Shown here: in pieces, positions 46,873-58,550 of the stretch
Layout of the letters: every line of letters begins with the position of its first letter
How positions within the stretch are numbered: the first letter of the stretch is position 1
Source of the DNA: Carposina sasakii
Taxonomy: Eukaryota; Arthropoda; Insecta; Lepidoptera; Carposinidae
Assembly (NCBI GenBank): GCA_014607495.2
Contig: CP053156.1
Location: 15,066,001-15,130,000, forward strand
Direction: 5' to 3'
DNA length: 64,000 nt
Translations under genes and position numbers: made by a program
Notes under the pieces: generated by a model
The model's input: the letters and a program-made list of their open reading frames with translations, nothing else
Told to the model about the DNA's origin: nothing
Databases searched by the model: none

Positions 46873-49805
46873 ATTTTATAGTAAATAGTTAAAATTTTGT
46901 CATACTGTCTTTTAAACGAACATATTATAACATATTCTAATGTAGACTCATGATCATGAAATCTAAGCTCACAAAAAAAGAACATTTCATACATTTTGTC
47001 GATTTATTTACAAAGTTGGGCCAGTAAAGAAACACAGAGCGTAGATGGGCGTAGATTGCACGGGGGATAGAGGCGGCGATGGAGGTTTCATTAATTGATG
47101 ATAGACGGAGGTCCGGCCGCTCTGATTGAATCGAAGCCAATACTGTGCCTATACGTTTGCTATACTTGCGTGATAGGTGGTTAATAGCTTTTAATTGAAT
47201 TGTGACAATAAATATTTAATCATAAAATATATCATTTAGATGATTTGTAAGTGCGTAGGCACTTATATAATAATATGAAGGGAAGAGCTCGTTATCAAGT
47301 AATATCTACCATATACATAACATTATCAAGGGAACAGGAAGGCATTTTCTGAAATGCTTTGATGACTTTAGATTAGTCCATAGTGAATAAAATCAAACCT
47401 CATAAAATTTCATGTCATTTTATTTAGATTTCAATTATTACAGATTCATATTATACAAATACAACTATCCGAATCTATAAACAGCAATGCAAAGCTTAGT
47501 AGCTGAACAATGGTATAAAGGAATAAGCACTCAGCATAAGCTCAATAAAATTACTACGGAAAATATAAATTTAAAATCATCTCAAAAGGGTAACTCAAAA
47601 AATTTGTATTGTTACAAGTACGAGTGGTACCCTGTATGTAATCGAAATAGATACATACCGCCTATTGCATAGTAACATGGTTAGAATTTATAACAAATGT
47701 GGTAGATATTCAACAAGGTTGTTTCCCTCTTCCGAGAAGTCAAAGCTTTGTGATAGAGAGACACATCTGGTTCACAATCGAAGTGCAGATTGCCTCTAAC
47801 GAGAATATGTTAAGGACTACAATTTTCATCTTTAATATTCTAGTGATACTAATGTACGTAATATACTATTATAGATATAACATTACCACCACTAAAAGTA
47901 TATAAGTATATTTTGTCTAAAATGGCGAAAAAACAAAGTTGTGATGTACCTAAGACATAAAAAACAAAGTTGTGATGTACCTAAGACATAAAAAAAACTT
48001 TATTACTTAAATTAACATGTATCACGCTGAATTTTTAACTGAATTATGATCTATAAATAATACGTTTCAGATTCAATAGCATTTAGGCATGGATTTTCAT
48101 TGGGACCCGGACGGAACTCAGTTCACTTACTTATAACGAATTTGAAAGTTGTGAATTTTTGATTTGATTTGAAATTATACGAAATAAAGAATTTCAAAAT
48201 AATGCCCTGCAACTATACATAAAGTACCTAAAAAGGCATAGATGTTCTGCCTAGACATCTTATTTATATCTGTGGTTTAGATTAAGGTAGTTCACATGTT
48301 AGTGTTACCTGAACCGTGACGTCACGTACCGAGGCTTACCTGCAAACAAAACAAACATGCTTGTATTAGTTCGTATTATAATTTAATTTCAACCCGAGTC
48401 TAGTGAACACGACACTAGATAGTATAAGGTCCCTAAATTATCATATACGTTTACTATCTATAAGCCCACGTAAACCTTAGAAAACGCGTATACTTTAGAA
48501 TTCCCGTTTTCGTCTAGTAATCATCTTGTCATCTGACTCTGGGTAACCCTGATCGTAATTTTGTTATATTTGTGTATAATTATATAACTGGCGATGATTT
48601 TGACCCTCTGAATGTTTTTCTGTTAGTAATTATTTATAAAGTTCATGTAATTAGTTTTTAGATTAGTAAATTGTAATATCACTTCTATCGCAAAATTATT
48701 ATAGCAAAACCTAGTCTAAGAAAAGACTATTCTGGGTAAAATGTATTCAGAATAATTAATTTGGAGGAAAAGATTCGATGAAAGCAAAAATGGCACGTGT
48801 AGTGTTAGCAGGATAGCTACAGATATTTAAGCTGGATTCAAAAAATCCGTGAGACTCACAAATTGTGTAAAAATATCGAGATATATGCGTTTTGATTTAT
48901 TGTTTAGCAATGTGCTACCTTAAGCACCAACTTGATAGCATAAATAACTATAAGTAGTAAAGAAATTCTTTATTTAAGTTTTAGAAATGTTACACAGTGT
49001 ATAGAGATATCATAGATTTTACGAAAATGGCGTAATAAACTAATGTGCTCCTTTTACATTACTATTCGTCCAAATACAATGAAAATCATCTGCTACATGC
49101 CTGTGAATTTTATATAATTAGATCTACAATAAATTAAAATCTACAAGTAAAAGAAAGACACAACAACCACCTAGCGTCCTCGTCGTTGTGAAAATTGTTG
49201 CACTTAGTTTTGTTAGTTAGGTTAGAGAAGGCAATCACAGAGACAACATTAGTCCCCGTCTGTGCACAATTATAATAATATACTTAGTGCGAAGCACCCT
49301 TAGTAACTTCCTTCTGTGTTTTGAGGAAACCACTACTGTATAGGTACATGAGATCAAGATCGAGGATCAGACCACCCGGTAGACGAAACCCAGTTATTAG
49401 AAAATAAAATGCCTATTACAGTGATCTCTTGATGAATATAACAAATACTGAAATGTTTAATTTACCAGGATAAAACATAGACTATATACCTATGCCTATA
49501 TCCTTCCTTCTCTATTTAGCCAAAAAAGCAACAAACATTACTATCAAATAGTATGCTTTAAACCCTCTGCGTCTAATTTAGCAAATTCTTCGCAGTATCT
49601 ATAAACTGCTAAGTTCCTATAATTTGCCGAACTCTGCAATTATCCTTTCAAAGTTCCATCTACGATACCATGAAGAAAGGACAAAGAGGAGATGCTATAC
49701 ACTATGCTATAAACAATCTATCGCTAATATAGACTTCGCGGCGTACTAACCAATCATCGGCCCTTTTACCTCACAACTTTCTACCCGTAGTCACTCGCGT
49801 TTTAG
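46873..49805. other. long unrecognised stretch
   Basis: Contains a GC-richer patch at 47040-47160 with ATTAAT sites and a 31-bp tandem duplication at 47928-47989. Otherwise AT-rich without a supported gene. Confidence 0.4.
47928..47989. repeat. two 31-bp tandem copies
   Basis: Exact head-to-tail duplication of a unit containing CAAAGTTGTGATGTACCTAA. Confidence 0.9.
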
Positions 49806-50220
49806 AACAGACATTTTACAAACATTTACACACATATTTTACAGACATTTTACACACATTTATACACAGATTCACACACATTTACATACATTTACACAGA
49901 GATTCACAGACATTTTACACAGATTAATACACAGATTCACAGACATTTTACACAGATTAATAAACAGATTCACAGACATTTTACATACATTTTACATACA
50001 TTTACATACAGATTCACACATTTTACACACATTTTACACAGATTTACACACAGATTTACACACATTTTACATACATTTACACAGATTCACACACATTTTA
50101 AAGACATTACACACATTTATACTCAGATTCACACATATTTTACAGACATTTTACACAGATTCACAGACATTTTACATACATTTACACACAGATTCACACA
50201 CATTTTACAGACATTTAACA
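49806..50220. repeat. G-poor minisatellite
   Basis: About 415 bp built from irregular mixtures of CAGACATTTTACA, CACATTTTACA, CAGATTCACA and CATACATTTACA. The plus strand has few G residues. Unit lengths vary and no fixed spacer is present. It ends exactly where a family B copy begins. Confidence 0.88.
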
Positions 50221-50396
50221 CACGGCTGTGCCCCCAAAATGCAGGATCACGTAAAAGATCCTGCAGACACATTTAGCATAGTGTGGCTAGATATAAAGTA
50301 GCACATCGCCTGAGACAACACCCGCGCTAATCATTTCGCTTATAAATAATGCAGTTATAAAAGATGCAGCTGATGTAGCCCTGCATCAGCAAAGGT
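50221..50396 (+). repeat. family B repeat
   Basis: CACGGCTGTGCCCCCAAAAT, ATTTAGCATAGTGTGG, CATCGCCTGAGACAACACCC and AAGATGCAGCTGATGTAGCC to GCATCAGC. Confidence 0.8.
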
Positions 50397-50910
50397 TTCC
50401 TCATCATTAATCAGCAATGACATTATTCTGAGACGTCCCACCTCCTCTATGTCCTACCCTCATGGTCGGGACTCCCGTGCCGAGCTCGGACGCCCCGCGA
50501 AGTCCAATAATGAAATTCCGTTCGATGATAACAAATCGTTTTACAAGTACCTCCCATACTTCTGTAGCTATACGCTAGTACTAAGCTGCATGTAAACGCA
50601 GCACCGCGCGACTCGCTCAACGAGGCATAAAAATAGTTGAAGTTAATTGTCAATTCTGTTGGAAAATTATTGCCTAATATAGGTATTGTTTTTACCGAAC
50701 CTAGAAAATATCTTTTATCTTCCATAAATATTTATCCTTGTGCAGTCACATAACTCGTAGGTGGACGGTAGCCCTACCATCTACTACACTTCAAACACAG
50801 TATATAAGTATTATAGTAAAATACTCAGCGGTATAGTTACCAATGGATGGTACACTTGTACTAAAACTTCAAATAAACAAAACTCATCACGAAATTATAT
50901 CTCCTCCATT
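50397..50910. other. unrecognised GC-richer segment
   Basis: 50440-50660 is GC-richer than its surroundings and does not match repeats elsewhere in the window. A 92-codon minus frame has no recognised domain. Confidence 0.4.
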
Positions 50911-50985
50911 AAATAAATATTCGCAAACTTTACAACACATTGACATAGATTCCTAAGGTCGTAGGTATATAAATACATAGATAAT
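50911..50985 (-). mobile_element. SINE 3' fragment
   Basis: Complement of the SINE body and tail seen at 13869-14120 (ATCTATGTATTTATATACCT, TTCCTAAGGTCGTAGG). Confidence 0.65.
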
Positions 50986-51000
50986 TAATACTATAAAGTC

Positions 51001-51141
51001 TTCAGCCTATCGCAGTCCACTGCTGGACGTAGGCCTCCCACAGGGCACGCCACAAGGTTACTGCCACAGGGGGGTTTCGCCCATAGTCACCACGCTGGGC
51101 AGGCGGGTTGGTGACCGCAGTGTGATTTTCGGACTATGTTA
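51001..51141 (-). mobile_element. short element with LINE-like 3' end
   Basis: CAGTCCACTGCTGGACGTAG, GTCACCACGCTGGGCAGGCG and GACCGCAGTGTGATTTTCGG. The last links it to the long copy at 1971-2222. Confidence 0.8.
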
Positions 51142-51244
51142 TATTATAAAGTATAAATTATATATATAATAATATATAATTTACCTATAGCATATATTAT
51201 AATATATTATAAAATTATTTATAAAGAAAATGGAAAAAATTCTT

Positions 51245-51316
51245 CACCCGAGTGGGAATCGAACCCACGACCACTGCAAACCGTGCCAGCCGCTATAACC
51301 ACTAAGCCACCATAAT
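51245..51316 (-). repeat. tRNA-like SINE head
   Basis: The minus strand has TGGCTTAGTGG (A-box-like) and GGTTCGATTCC (B box) at tRNA spacing. I could not fold a full cloverleaf, and an A/T-rich body follows, so a SINE head or tRNA pseudogene is more likely than a functional tRNA. Confidence 0.6.
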
Positions 51317-51895
51317 ATTAATATAAATTATTCCTATAGGTATAGAAACTATATACATCACAAAATCACAGAATTGGAAACTTTAGGTATATGGAGTAGG
51401 TAGGTGAAAAGTTGGGCAAAGTGTGTATGAGACAACGCGATTTCTTTCGAATATACTTAAAATTTTGCATAACTTATATCTTGAGGAGTTTAAGGTAATA
51501 CTAACAAAGGCATTTACTAAAACTGCTACGGGAAAGGGAAAAATTTAAAATCTTACGTGGACAAAGTCGTGGGCGTCCGCTAGTATAATTATAAGGTTCG
51601 GCGACCGGTGTGGAATAGAGTCTTACATTATCTACCTTTGTTGAGGTTAGGTAATCTCGTAACCGCGCCGGTCTAGAGTGCAAAATTGAGTTTATTTCCG
51701 CGCTGAAACTGAACTCGACATAAACAAGCTCTCCAAATAGATCCTCGGACACAAGCTCGAGTAGGGAAGAAATACCCGATTTAAAATACATTTCCACCGC
51801 AATAATATACAGTAAATGTAACCGAATCCTCGTAAGTCCTGAATTTGAGAAGATATTTTGTAGGACTGATTCTAGTTAGTTAGGACCTGCTCATG
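51317..51895. other. mostly unrecognised sequence
   Basis: A family A edge relic lies at 51555-51583 (minus; GACAAAGTCGTGGGCGTCCG). The GC-richer stretch 51595-51790 matches no other part of the window. Confidence 0.4.
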
Positions 51896-52105
51896 TGGGG
51901 CTTCACTAAAATACATCAGCTGCATCTTCTTCCGTGCATCCCAAAATAGGGTTAGGTAGCAAGAACAGTAGGCTCACACACAATGAAATTTAGCATAGCG
52001 GTCTAGATGGAATTGTTTAGTGACGCTAGCACAACGCCTGAAAGTACCTACACCACCCCTTGAGCCTATAATCGACTCTTACGACATGCACGGAAGGATA
52101 TCGTC
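51896..52105. repeat. two inverted family B fragments
   Basis: Minus-strand 3' end at 51896-51937 (complement of GATGCAGCTGATGTATTTTA), joined head-to-head to a plus-strand copy from about 51940 to 52105 (CAAAATAGGGTTAGGTAGCA, TTTAGCATAGCGG, ATCGACTCTTACGACATGCA). Confidence 0.7.
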
Positions 52106-52425
52106 GTCAGCCTAATGTAGTCCACTGCTGGACGTAAGCCTCCCCCAGTGTACGCCACATGGCTCGATCCATCCGTTTTTGCCATCCAGTCACTATCAGC
52201 CGTCCTCTTTAAGTTATCAAATAATATGTAAATAAATCGGTCCATCTGGCCGGAGGACGCCCAACGCTACGCTTGCCGAGGCGCGGTCTCCATTCGAGAA
52301 CCCGTTTACTCCACCCTCCATCGGTTCTACGACAGATATGGCCTGCCAACTGCCACTTCAGTCTGCTACATTTCCGAGACTATGTCTATCACTTTGATCT
52401 TCTACCGGATAATCTCGTTTCGGAC
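52106..52425 (-). mobile_element. LINE 3' end, RTE-like, diverged
   Basis: The minus strand reads RVLEWRPRLGKRSVGRPPAR followed by WTD, and the 3' end has the complement of TAGTCCACTGCTGGACGTAA. Longer upstream than most copies here. It directly follows a truncated family B copy. Confidence 0.8.
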
Positions 52426-53229
52426 TTATGTCCATCTCGGAAAAATATGTCTGAAATGTAAAAAAAAATTTTTTCCTCTGTTATTTTGGTACCTTTTAGT
52501 AAAGGAATCTAACTGTGTAGTGTCGCTGCACTCAATAATAAATGCAGATTGTAGAGAGTGTGCGGGATTTCATTACGTTCGCATTCGTTCCTGCTCCTGC
52601 CCTGAAGCATTACCACGGGGAGCTGTGACAGGTAACCAAAGTCATGTAACCGACAAGGTACAACTTGCTAACATTTTAGGGTCGCTGTACACATTAAGCC
52701 AAGGAGCTGCCCCAAAGTACAGGGGCAGGTAGTTGGCGGTATATTGGCAGTCTTGGTACCTAGTTTACGTATTGGTACCTAGGTAACGTGTTGGTACCTA
52801 GTTAACGGTGTTTGACCAACCATCTATTGTTTTTCCATACACACAATGATGCTGCTTTTATATATTATCAAACATTGTTAGAACATTTTTCTATATATCT
52901 GCTCCATGAATAGTTTGCATTCGTAGATCACATACTATGACGGCAGCGGTGAGGCGAATGCGTTGATATATTTGATTTTACGTCCATTAGATCCATACTG
53001 ATAGTAGAAATATAATGCCGAATCGCTGACCACCTATGCTACTATTCTAGACTATGCCAATATCTCTAGAATTTCTGTCATTTTGGTAATTAACAATGGT
53101 TTTCGCTTTAGAATCATGATCTGATGTCAGCATTTGAGTATTATTAAATATATGTATCAGTGGGAATGTTGTCTATCTTATATCCCATCAATATCAGTAT
53201 AATCTGTTAGAACATAATCACTGATTCAT
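52426..53229. other. unrecognised sequence with a short tandem repeat
   Basis: 52500-52740 is an open, GC-richer segment with no recognised domain. It is followed by the 19-bp repeats at 52753-52809. Confidence 0.4.
52753..52809. repeat. three 19-bp tandem units
   Basis: Units starting TTGGTACCTAG at 52753, 52772 and 52791, differing at a few bases. Confidence 0.85.
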
Positions 53230-53371
53230 CAACGCCGAGGCAAAACTACGAAAGCTAGAAACGTGATATTTGGACCGTGGCTTACTTTTATGACGTATTA
53301 GGAATTTCCAAAATTTCCACAGGAGTGGGCAATAATGGAAATTAAAAAAAATCGTGGGCTGTTACTAGTAT
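53230..53371 (-). repeat. family C repeat, degenerate
   Basis: Complement of an ACTAGTAACAGCCCACGA edge, with a diverged CCCACGGGAAC core (CCACAGGAGTGGGCAATAAT). Confidence 0.5.
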
Positions 53372-53379
53372 TAATATGT

Positions 53380-53521
53380 TAAAGTTTCTGAGCATGGATG
53401 TTTGGATGTTAGTTACTCTTTCACGCAAAAACTACCGAACAGATTATTATGAAACTTGACACTTACATAGCTTATACATAAAAATAATACATAGGCTATA
53501 CAGTCGCGGGTGTCCACTAGT
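53380..53521 (-). repeat. family A' repeat
   Basis: Complement of ACTAGTGGACACCCGCGACT, with TTACTCTTTCACGCAAAAAC in the body. Confidence 0.7.
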
Positions 53522-55034
53522 ATGTTTTTATATTAACAGGTACTATATCTTCCTCAACTACAATCCCGTCTGAGAAGTTACTAACAAGTGAACGCACTTA
53601 GCCGGAGCTCGTCAATAGAGAAGTAAGTCCCTTTGACCGATCTCCGTTCAGTGTTTAGTTAGGACAAGAAGGGTAGCCGACAAATACGCCAATAGAGTTG
53701 AGATAGAACTATACCGAGTTACATAAGTGTGAGCGAAACAGTGAGAATAATAATTAAACGAGAAGTGTGATCCAATCAATTTATAATTCAAGTAGTTCGC
53801 CGCGACTCTGTTGTCCTGGACGTTACAGATATAAGAATATATTTTGAGGATACTTATTTCTAATGAAAATAGCCAAGTTTGTACTCCGAAAATTTAGTAG
53901 CCTATTAGTTAGTTTACGAAGTAGATCATAATAGGAATATAAGGGGGTATAGTGAACGACAATAATAATATCCACCATTTTGAAAGTCGACACAACCTTA
54001 CCCGTCTGTCAGCATTTACTTCTTACAAGCCGGCCACTTTAATTAACATAAATGTATGTAGAAAAATATCATCAACATTATCTCACCTTAAATATCAAAC
54101 CTTACGATAACGCTATCAAGAGAAATTACTTTCTCTAGAAAATTCCCTACAAGATCCCTCTCGGAACAAGGCTTGCAAAATGAAACTGATAAAGCCTTGA
54201 CACTAAGTATAAAGGAAGCGCCATCTTGTACGGTTTGTGAAAATAATAATTTGCTGGCCGGATCCGGAATGAAAACGGATACTTTTAGAAAGGTCGAGAT
54301 GTTCTGTTCTTCCTTAATAGAAGTGTCCTTGGATATTATAAGTATTGGATTGTATTAGTAGAGTATAAAATAACAAAATAAATCGTAAGTAGGTAGGTAA
54401 TGAACATTACTATTTTACACTGATCTTAAAAATAGTCAAAGTAATATAACAAAAGAAAAAAAGGAACATTCACAATATTTTACTATGTAGAACACACCCT
54501 TCCTTTTATTTAAGTGATACCTATTTTAATATTTAATATCCCAAATTGTTTGCTGGTCTTTATATATTTATATATTTACTGTAGGTAGATAAACAGCCAT
54601 TTATCTACGCAGAATATTTCTAAATGTCCTTATTACAAAACTCTCGTCACTTTATCTCTTTCTCTCACTCACAGATCTGAGTAAGACAAAAATAACCATA
54701 TTTATTAAACCAGCATTTAACAAAATGATAACTTTAATATTTTACCACCTAATATTACAGGTTTGTAAAAACATTTCGCGCAATTTAGAAAAGTAAGTGT
54801 TCTAAATTAATAATTTCGGTTCTACTTCTAATTTCTGACTGTTTTATAATTAAGTATTTTAGGAGCGAGCCTTTACTTAGGGTATGAAAGTTTCCTTTGT
54901 CAAATTTTAAGATTCCGTCCTGGCTTTTAGGCCAATGGGACGCAGCTACCGTATAGGACAAGGTAAACGAAAACTTAATTAATCTAGCTCTATAAGAATG
55001 TTCAATATTTTACGTTTAGTAGATTTATATATTT
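53522..55034. other. long unrecognised stretch
   Basis: 53620-53830 is GC-richer with possible initiator-like TTCAGTG. Near 54089-54358 there is an open frame of about 88 codons without a recognised domain. Neither is supported as a gene. Confidence 0.35.
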
Positions 55035-55205
55035 ATGTGATCGTCGTAGGAGTTGATTGAGGAACTCAGAAGCTTTCCCTCGGGCGATGACCTAGCAAAT
55101 TGTCAGTCTTTAAAATCTGGTCCCTCTATGTAAAACGTTACAGTACGATATCCTTCGTGATTCTACAGTTCTGGCTACTCCACGTCGAAAACACAGCCGT
55201 ATCTA
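55035..55205 (-). repeat. family B repeat
   Basis: Complement of the family from GTCGTAGGAGTTGATTGAGG to CTACTCCACGTCGAAAACAC. Confidence 0.7.
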
Positions 55206-57364
55206 TGATGTATAGGTGTTGTTATGTAGTAACATAATTATATGTCGCTAGCATATAATTTCACCTAGATTAAATACCCTAAGAAATTTCCATCGAGGGA
55301 TTGCCCACCTCCGGGCCATACACCCTCCGCTGATCTGCCGACTCATGATCACGAACACAAGCCACTACAGTCGCAACGAGAAGCCAGATCCAAGCATCTA
55401 GCATGCAACCATAAGTACATACCTGCTAATCCGCAAACCAACTATAACTGTTAATCGACATTATGTCGAATGTTTAAACTTTCGAATAGTGACGCCAGAT
55501 ACAATTAAATATTTAACCCTAAGAATCATTTGCTCTAATTAAATTAGAAATATGTACACCCGCCCAAAATATAATTTAATAACATATAAATTAAGACTCT
55601 ATGAATAGGAGATTCCTTTCAGTAAAGTATTATATTATGATTTCAACTACAGAGGTTCTGAAGCAGCAGTAGTCTTGCGTTCGCTCTGACCAAATATAAC
55701 TCTCAAAACTAAGCTCACACTAAATTATATTAGTCTACATAAAAGCTCTCCGTTACTATTTAAACTGAGAATGAAATATAACCGGCTGTTAATTAAAGTC
55801 TTATCTCTCGCTCCACACATCCCGCTCTCTCGCTGACAGCTCATTTACGACCGCTAAAGTACAATGGTGTCGTATGATCATTGTCCCGATAATTAAGTAA
55901 AGAACTGTAATACTCACAATAAATGTAATGGGAAAATCTCGTAGGATATTTGTATTGAAGAGAATATTATGTTTTGATTAATTAATTTGATGGCGCGTCG
56001 AGCCTAGCTGTTCATAGCAGCTTGTATACCTAAGTGTACGAGTAGTGTAAGGCACAGTCAGACTAATCCGAAAAAATCGGAAGATTCCTGAATCAGCTTA
56101 AACTAAGAATACGATTTATAAAATTACATAATCGAAAAAACAAAATTAGTTGGCGAGTTACACGAACACTCAATATTTGTTGCAGCACTGCTCTTACTCA
56201 ACATAGAACTTGTCATGTCTCTGATAGTAGAATGTCATCTCACAAAAATAATTCAGTTTTTCCCACTTTACGTAGACGTTTAAGACTCGTACAAAAGGTA
56301 CAATGTAATGCTACAAAACATTATATTGTCCGTTTGAATGGCTCCGGCACATTCCCTACCAATTACAGGTCCCTCCGGCATTGTGGTCGCAAGGGTCCGT
56401 CCCACTCGGGTACAGATATTATAATACCACTTGTATACCTTTATGGGCGCCGGAAAATTTTATATACTACTTAAGGATCCAATTTTAAAGGGTCCTACAA
56501 ATGTTAAAGCGTTTTTGTTGCGAAAACTTTGCGAACGGTTCTGGGTTGATATTTGCAAATTTTAGCGTACGCTTTGTAAAATGAGATTTGGCTGGTCACG
56601 AGGAGTCCAAAGAATTATTTTCTGACATGTTTGGAAATATAATATAGTTATGGTTTTTTACGCTGTAAAATTTTAGTTTTCCGATGGGCTATGTCAATCG
56701 AACAGTCCGTAACACATGGGGATCATCCGCGTATCGTACCTGCTTCCACCAAAATAAACATTTATCTATTTATTTCTATCAAAGGGCCTAATTTATAAAC
56801 ATGAGCATTTAAAAGTCATGGAGGTCAAACAGGAGATCGCATAACAATGTTTGTACATCAAAAATGGTGTCCCTATTGTGTTCCTACTGTTATAATACTG
56901 TGGTGATGGAAGACAAAATGTTAGCCGTATCCTTCTGTTGACTCTTACAACCCTGTGGCCTGCATAGTCTACATTGGCGGTTGTAGCTTTAAGTAATCTC
57001 CTATCTATCCTTCCTCCGTGTTAGGAATGCCTTCTGCATTGCTGTCCACATCTCCGGCAATCTCCACAATGCTCGTCCCGGCCGGGACGCTTTGTCTTCG
57101 GATACAAAGAGAATGTCCCGCGGATGGAACTGCCTCAAGCACACCGTTATTCGCAATTTACTTTCTTAGACTGAGATAAATAGTTAGTAATTAAAAGATG
57201 TTTGTTTTTATTAGGTTTTTATGTTTGTTAGTATTTGTATATCTGTTTACAGTAAAAAAAGTGCAGACCGCGGAAAAACTAAAGTTCTTTCTGATGTATA
57301 ATCTATCTATGTATCATATGATATTGTAACCATCAGTCATGATTTTGTAAACAAATATTAGTGT
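55206..57364. other. mostly unrecognised stretch
   Basis: Contains repeat D at 55303-55408 and a GC-rich orphan patch at 57000-57150. An 80-codon frame at 56232 shows no domain. Confidence 0.4.
55303..55408. repeat. repeat D, second copy
   Basis: GGCCATACACCCTCCGCTGA, CGCAACGAGAAGCCAGATCC and CATCTAGCATGCAA match 38966-39087. Confidence 0.65.
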
Positions 57365-57675
57365 ACTAGTGGACGCCCGCGACTCCATCCGCGTAGATTA
57401 CAGAAAAAACAAAATGTCGAAATTATCCGAGATAAAAACATTTTCCCGGGATAAAAAATAGCCCATATGTTAAGTGGGACCTGTCACAATATATTCCTGA
57501 AAACTGCATCGAAAACGGTTCAGCGTGCACAAACGCACAGACAAACAGACAAAAATTCCAAAAATCATTGTTTTGGGTCCTATTGCGTTGATAAAGGTCT
57601 CCTATAATATTTTTTCTCATATATCCTCCATGTACAGACAGCGATCCGTTACATTTTTATTATATGTATAGATAG
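57365..57675 (+). repeat. family A repeat, near full length
   Basis: From ACTAGTGGACGCCCGCGACT to TATGTATAGATAGA. GCCGTTTCTGAGATTA after GGTTCA is deleted. Confidence 0.85.
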
Positions 57676-58312
57676 ATATTGTCACATGTAGTAGTATTAA
57701 TACATAAATTAATTATAAGGATAAATGAAATGAATGAAAATGTAATGAAAATTGTTTTATTCTTTAACACAAGCATCACACATAATACCGTAAATAATTA
57801 TACTAATAATAAATAAGTAGATAAATATCATTACACTCAACTAGGAATGAAAGCCTTGATATAAGTTCCCCATATTTGTTAAGACATTAAAATTACTACG
57901 GTGTTATAACAAAACCGTGTCGAAAGTTGGACACTGTTTAAAAATGATATTTACAGCAAATATTTGGCTTAGACAATATTTAAAATTCTTTGATACGGTG
58001 TACTTGCGGCCACAAACGTCGCGACTGACCCGCGAACTACGGAGAGTACAGAGAAAGGCGCGGGTTACTCACGGTCTGCTCGCTTCATGTACTTCCACAG
58101 ATAAGACTTGATAATAATATGAAACCACAGATAACCCAGAGATAGTATATGTAGAGCAAAATATAGTAGGCAAAATAATTTTTGAAAATATAAGTGACGG
58201 CCATCGGCTTATCTTGCTGGAACACCATCGAAGCACTACTGGAACAAAAACGTTTCCTTTTCCCCTCCAAACACACGCAAAAGTATATAATGATATTGCT
58301 TTATAGACATAG
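57676..58312. other. unrecognised sequence
   Basis: 57995-58090 is GC-richer. On the minus strand a GTGAGT follows AGCAGACC at 58065-58075, which could be a splice donor by chance. Confidence 0.4.
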
Positions 58313-58550
58313 ACACAGCTGTGTTCCCGAAATGCGGTAGCCAAAACTACAGTAATATAAGGGAGATCCCCCAGCCACGTTCAGCATAACGGGGACAGGT
58401 GTTAATGATAAATGAGAGGTTGCCAGCTTATTGCCTTAAATAATGCCCTTCCTCGCACGAGAATGCAATTCCTTGGTCGATTTTCACGAGCGACATTCAC
58501 AGAAGGAGATGCACCTGATGTATACTCGTACTAATGAAGCCCCCCATATT
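58313..58550 (+). repeat. family B repeat, full length
   Basis: CAGCTGTGTTCCCGAAATGC, CACGTTCAGCATAACGGGGA, TATTGCCTTAAATAATGCCC and AGAAGGAGATGCACCTGATG to GCCCCCCAT. Confidence 0.8.

Noticed and set aside
49806..50220. CRISPR-like array
   Set aside because: The units vary in length and sequence with no constant repeat and unique spacers; a eukaryotic minisatellite explains it.
51245..51316. Functional tRNA gene
   Set aside because: Boxes are present, but I could not form a complete acceptor stem and an A/T-rich SINE-like body follows.
52382..52732. 116-codon ORF as a host gene
   Set aside because: The first part overlaps a LINE end and the rest has no recognised domain or splice context.
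54089..54358. Open frame of about 88 codons with a downstream AATAAA
   Set aside because: No good acceptor or family match; AATAAA is frequent in this AT-rich window.
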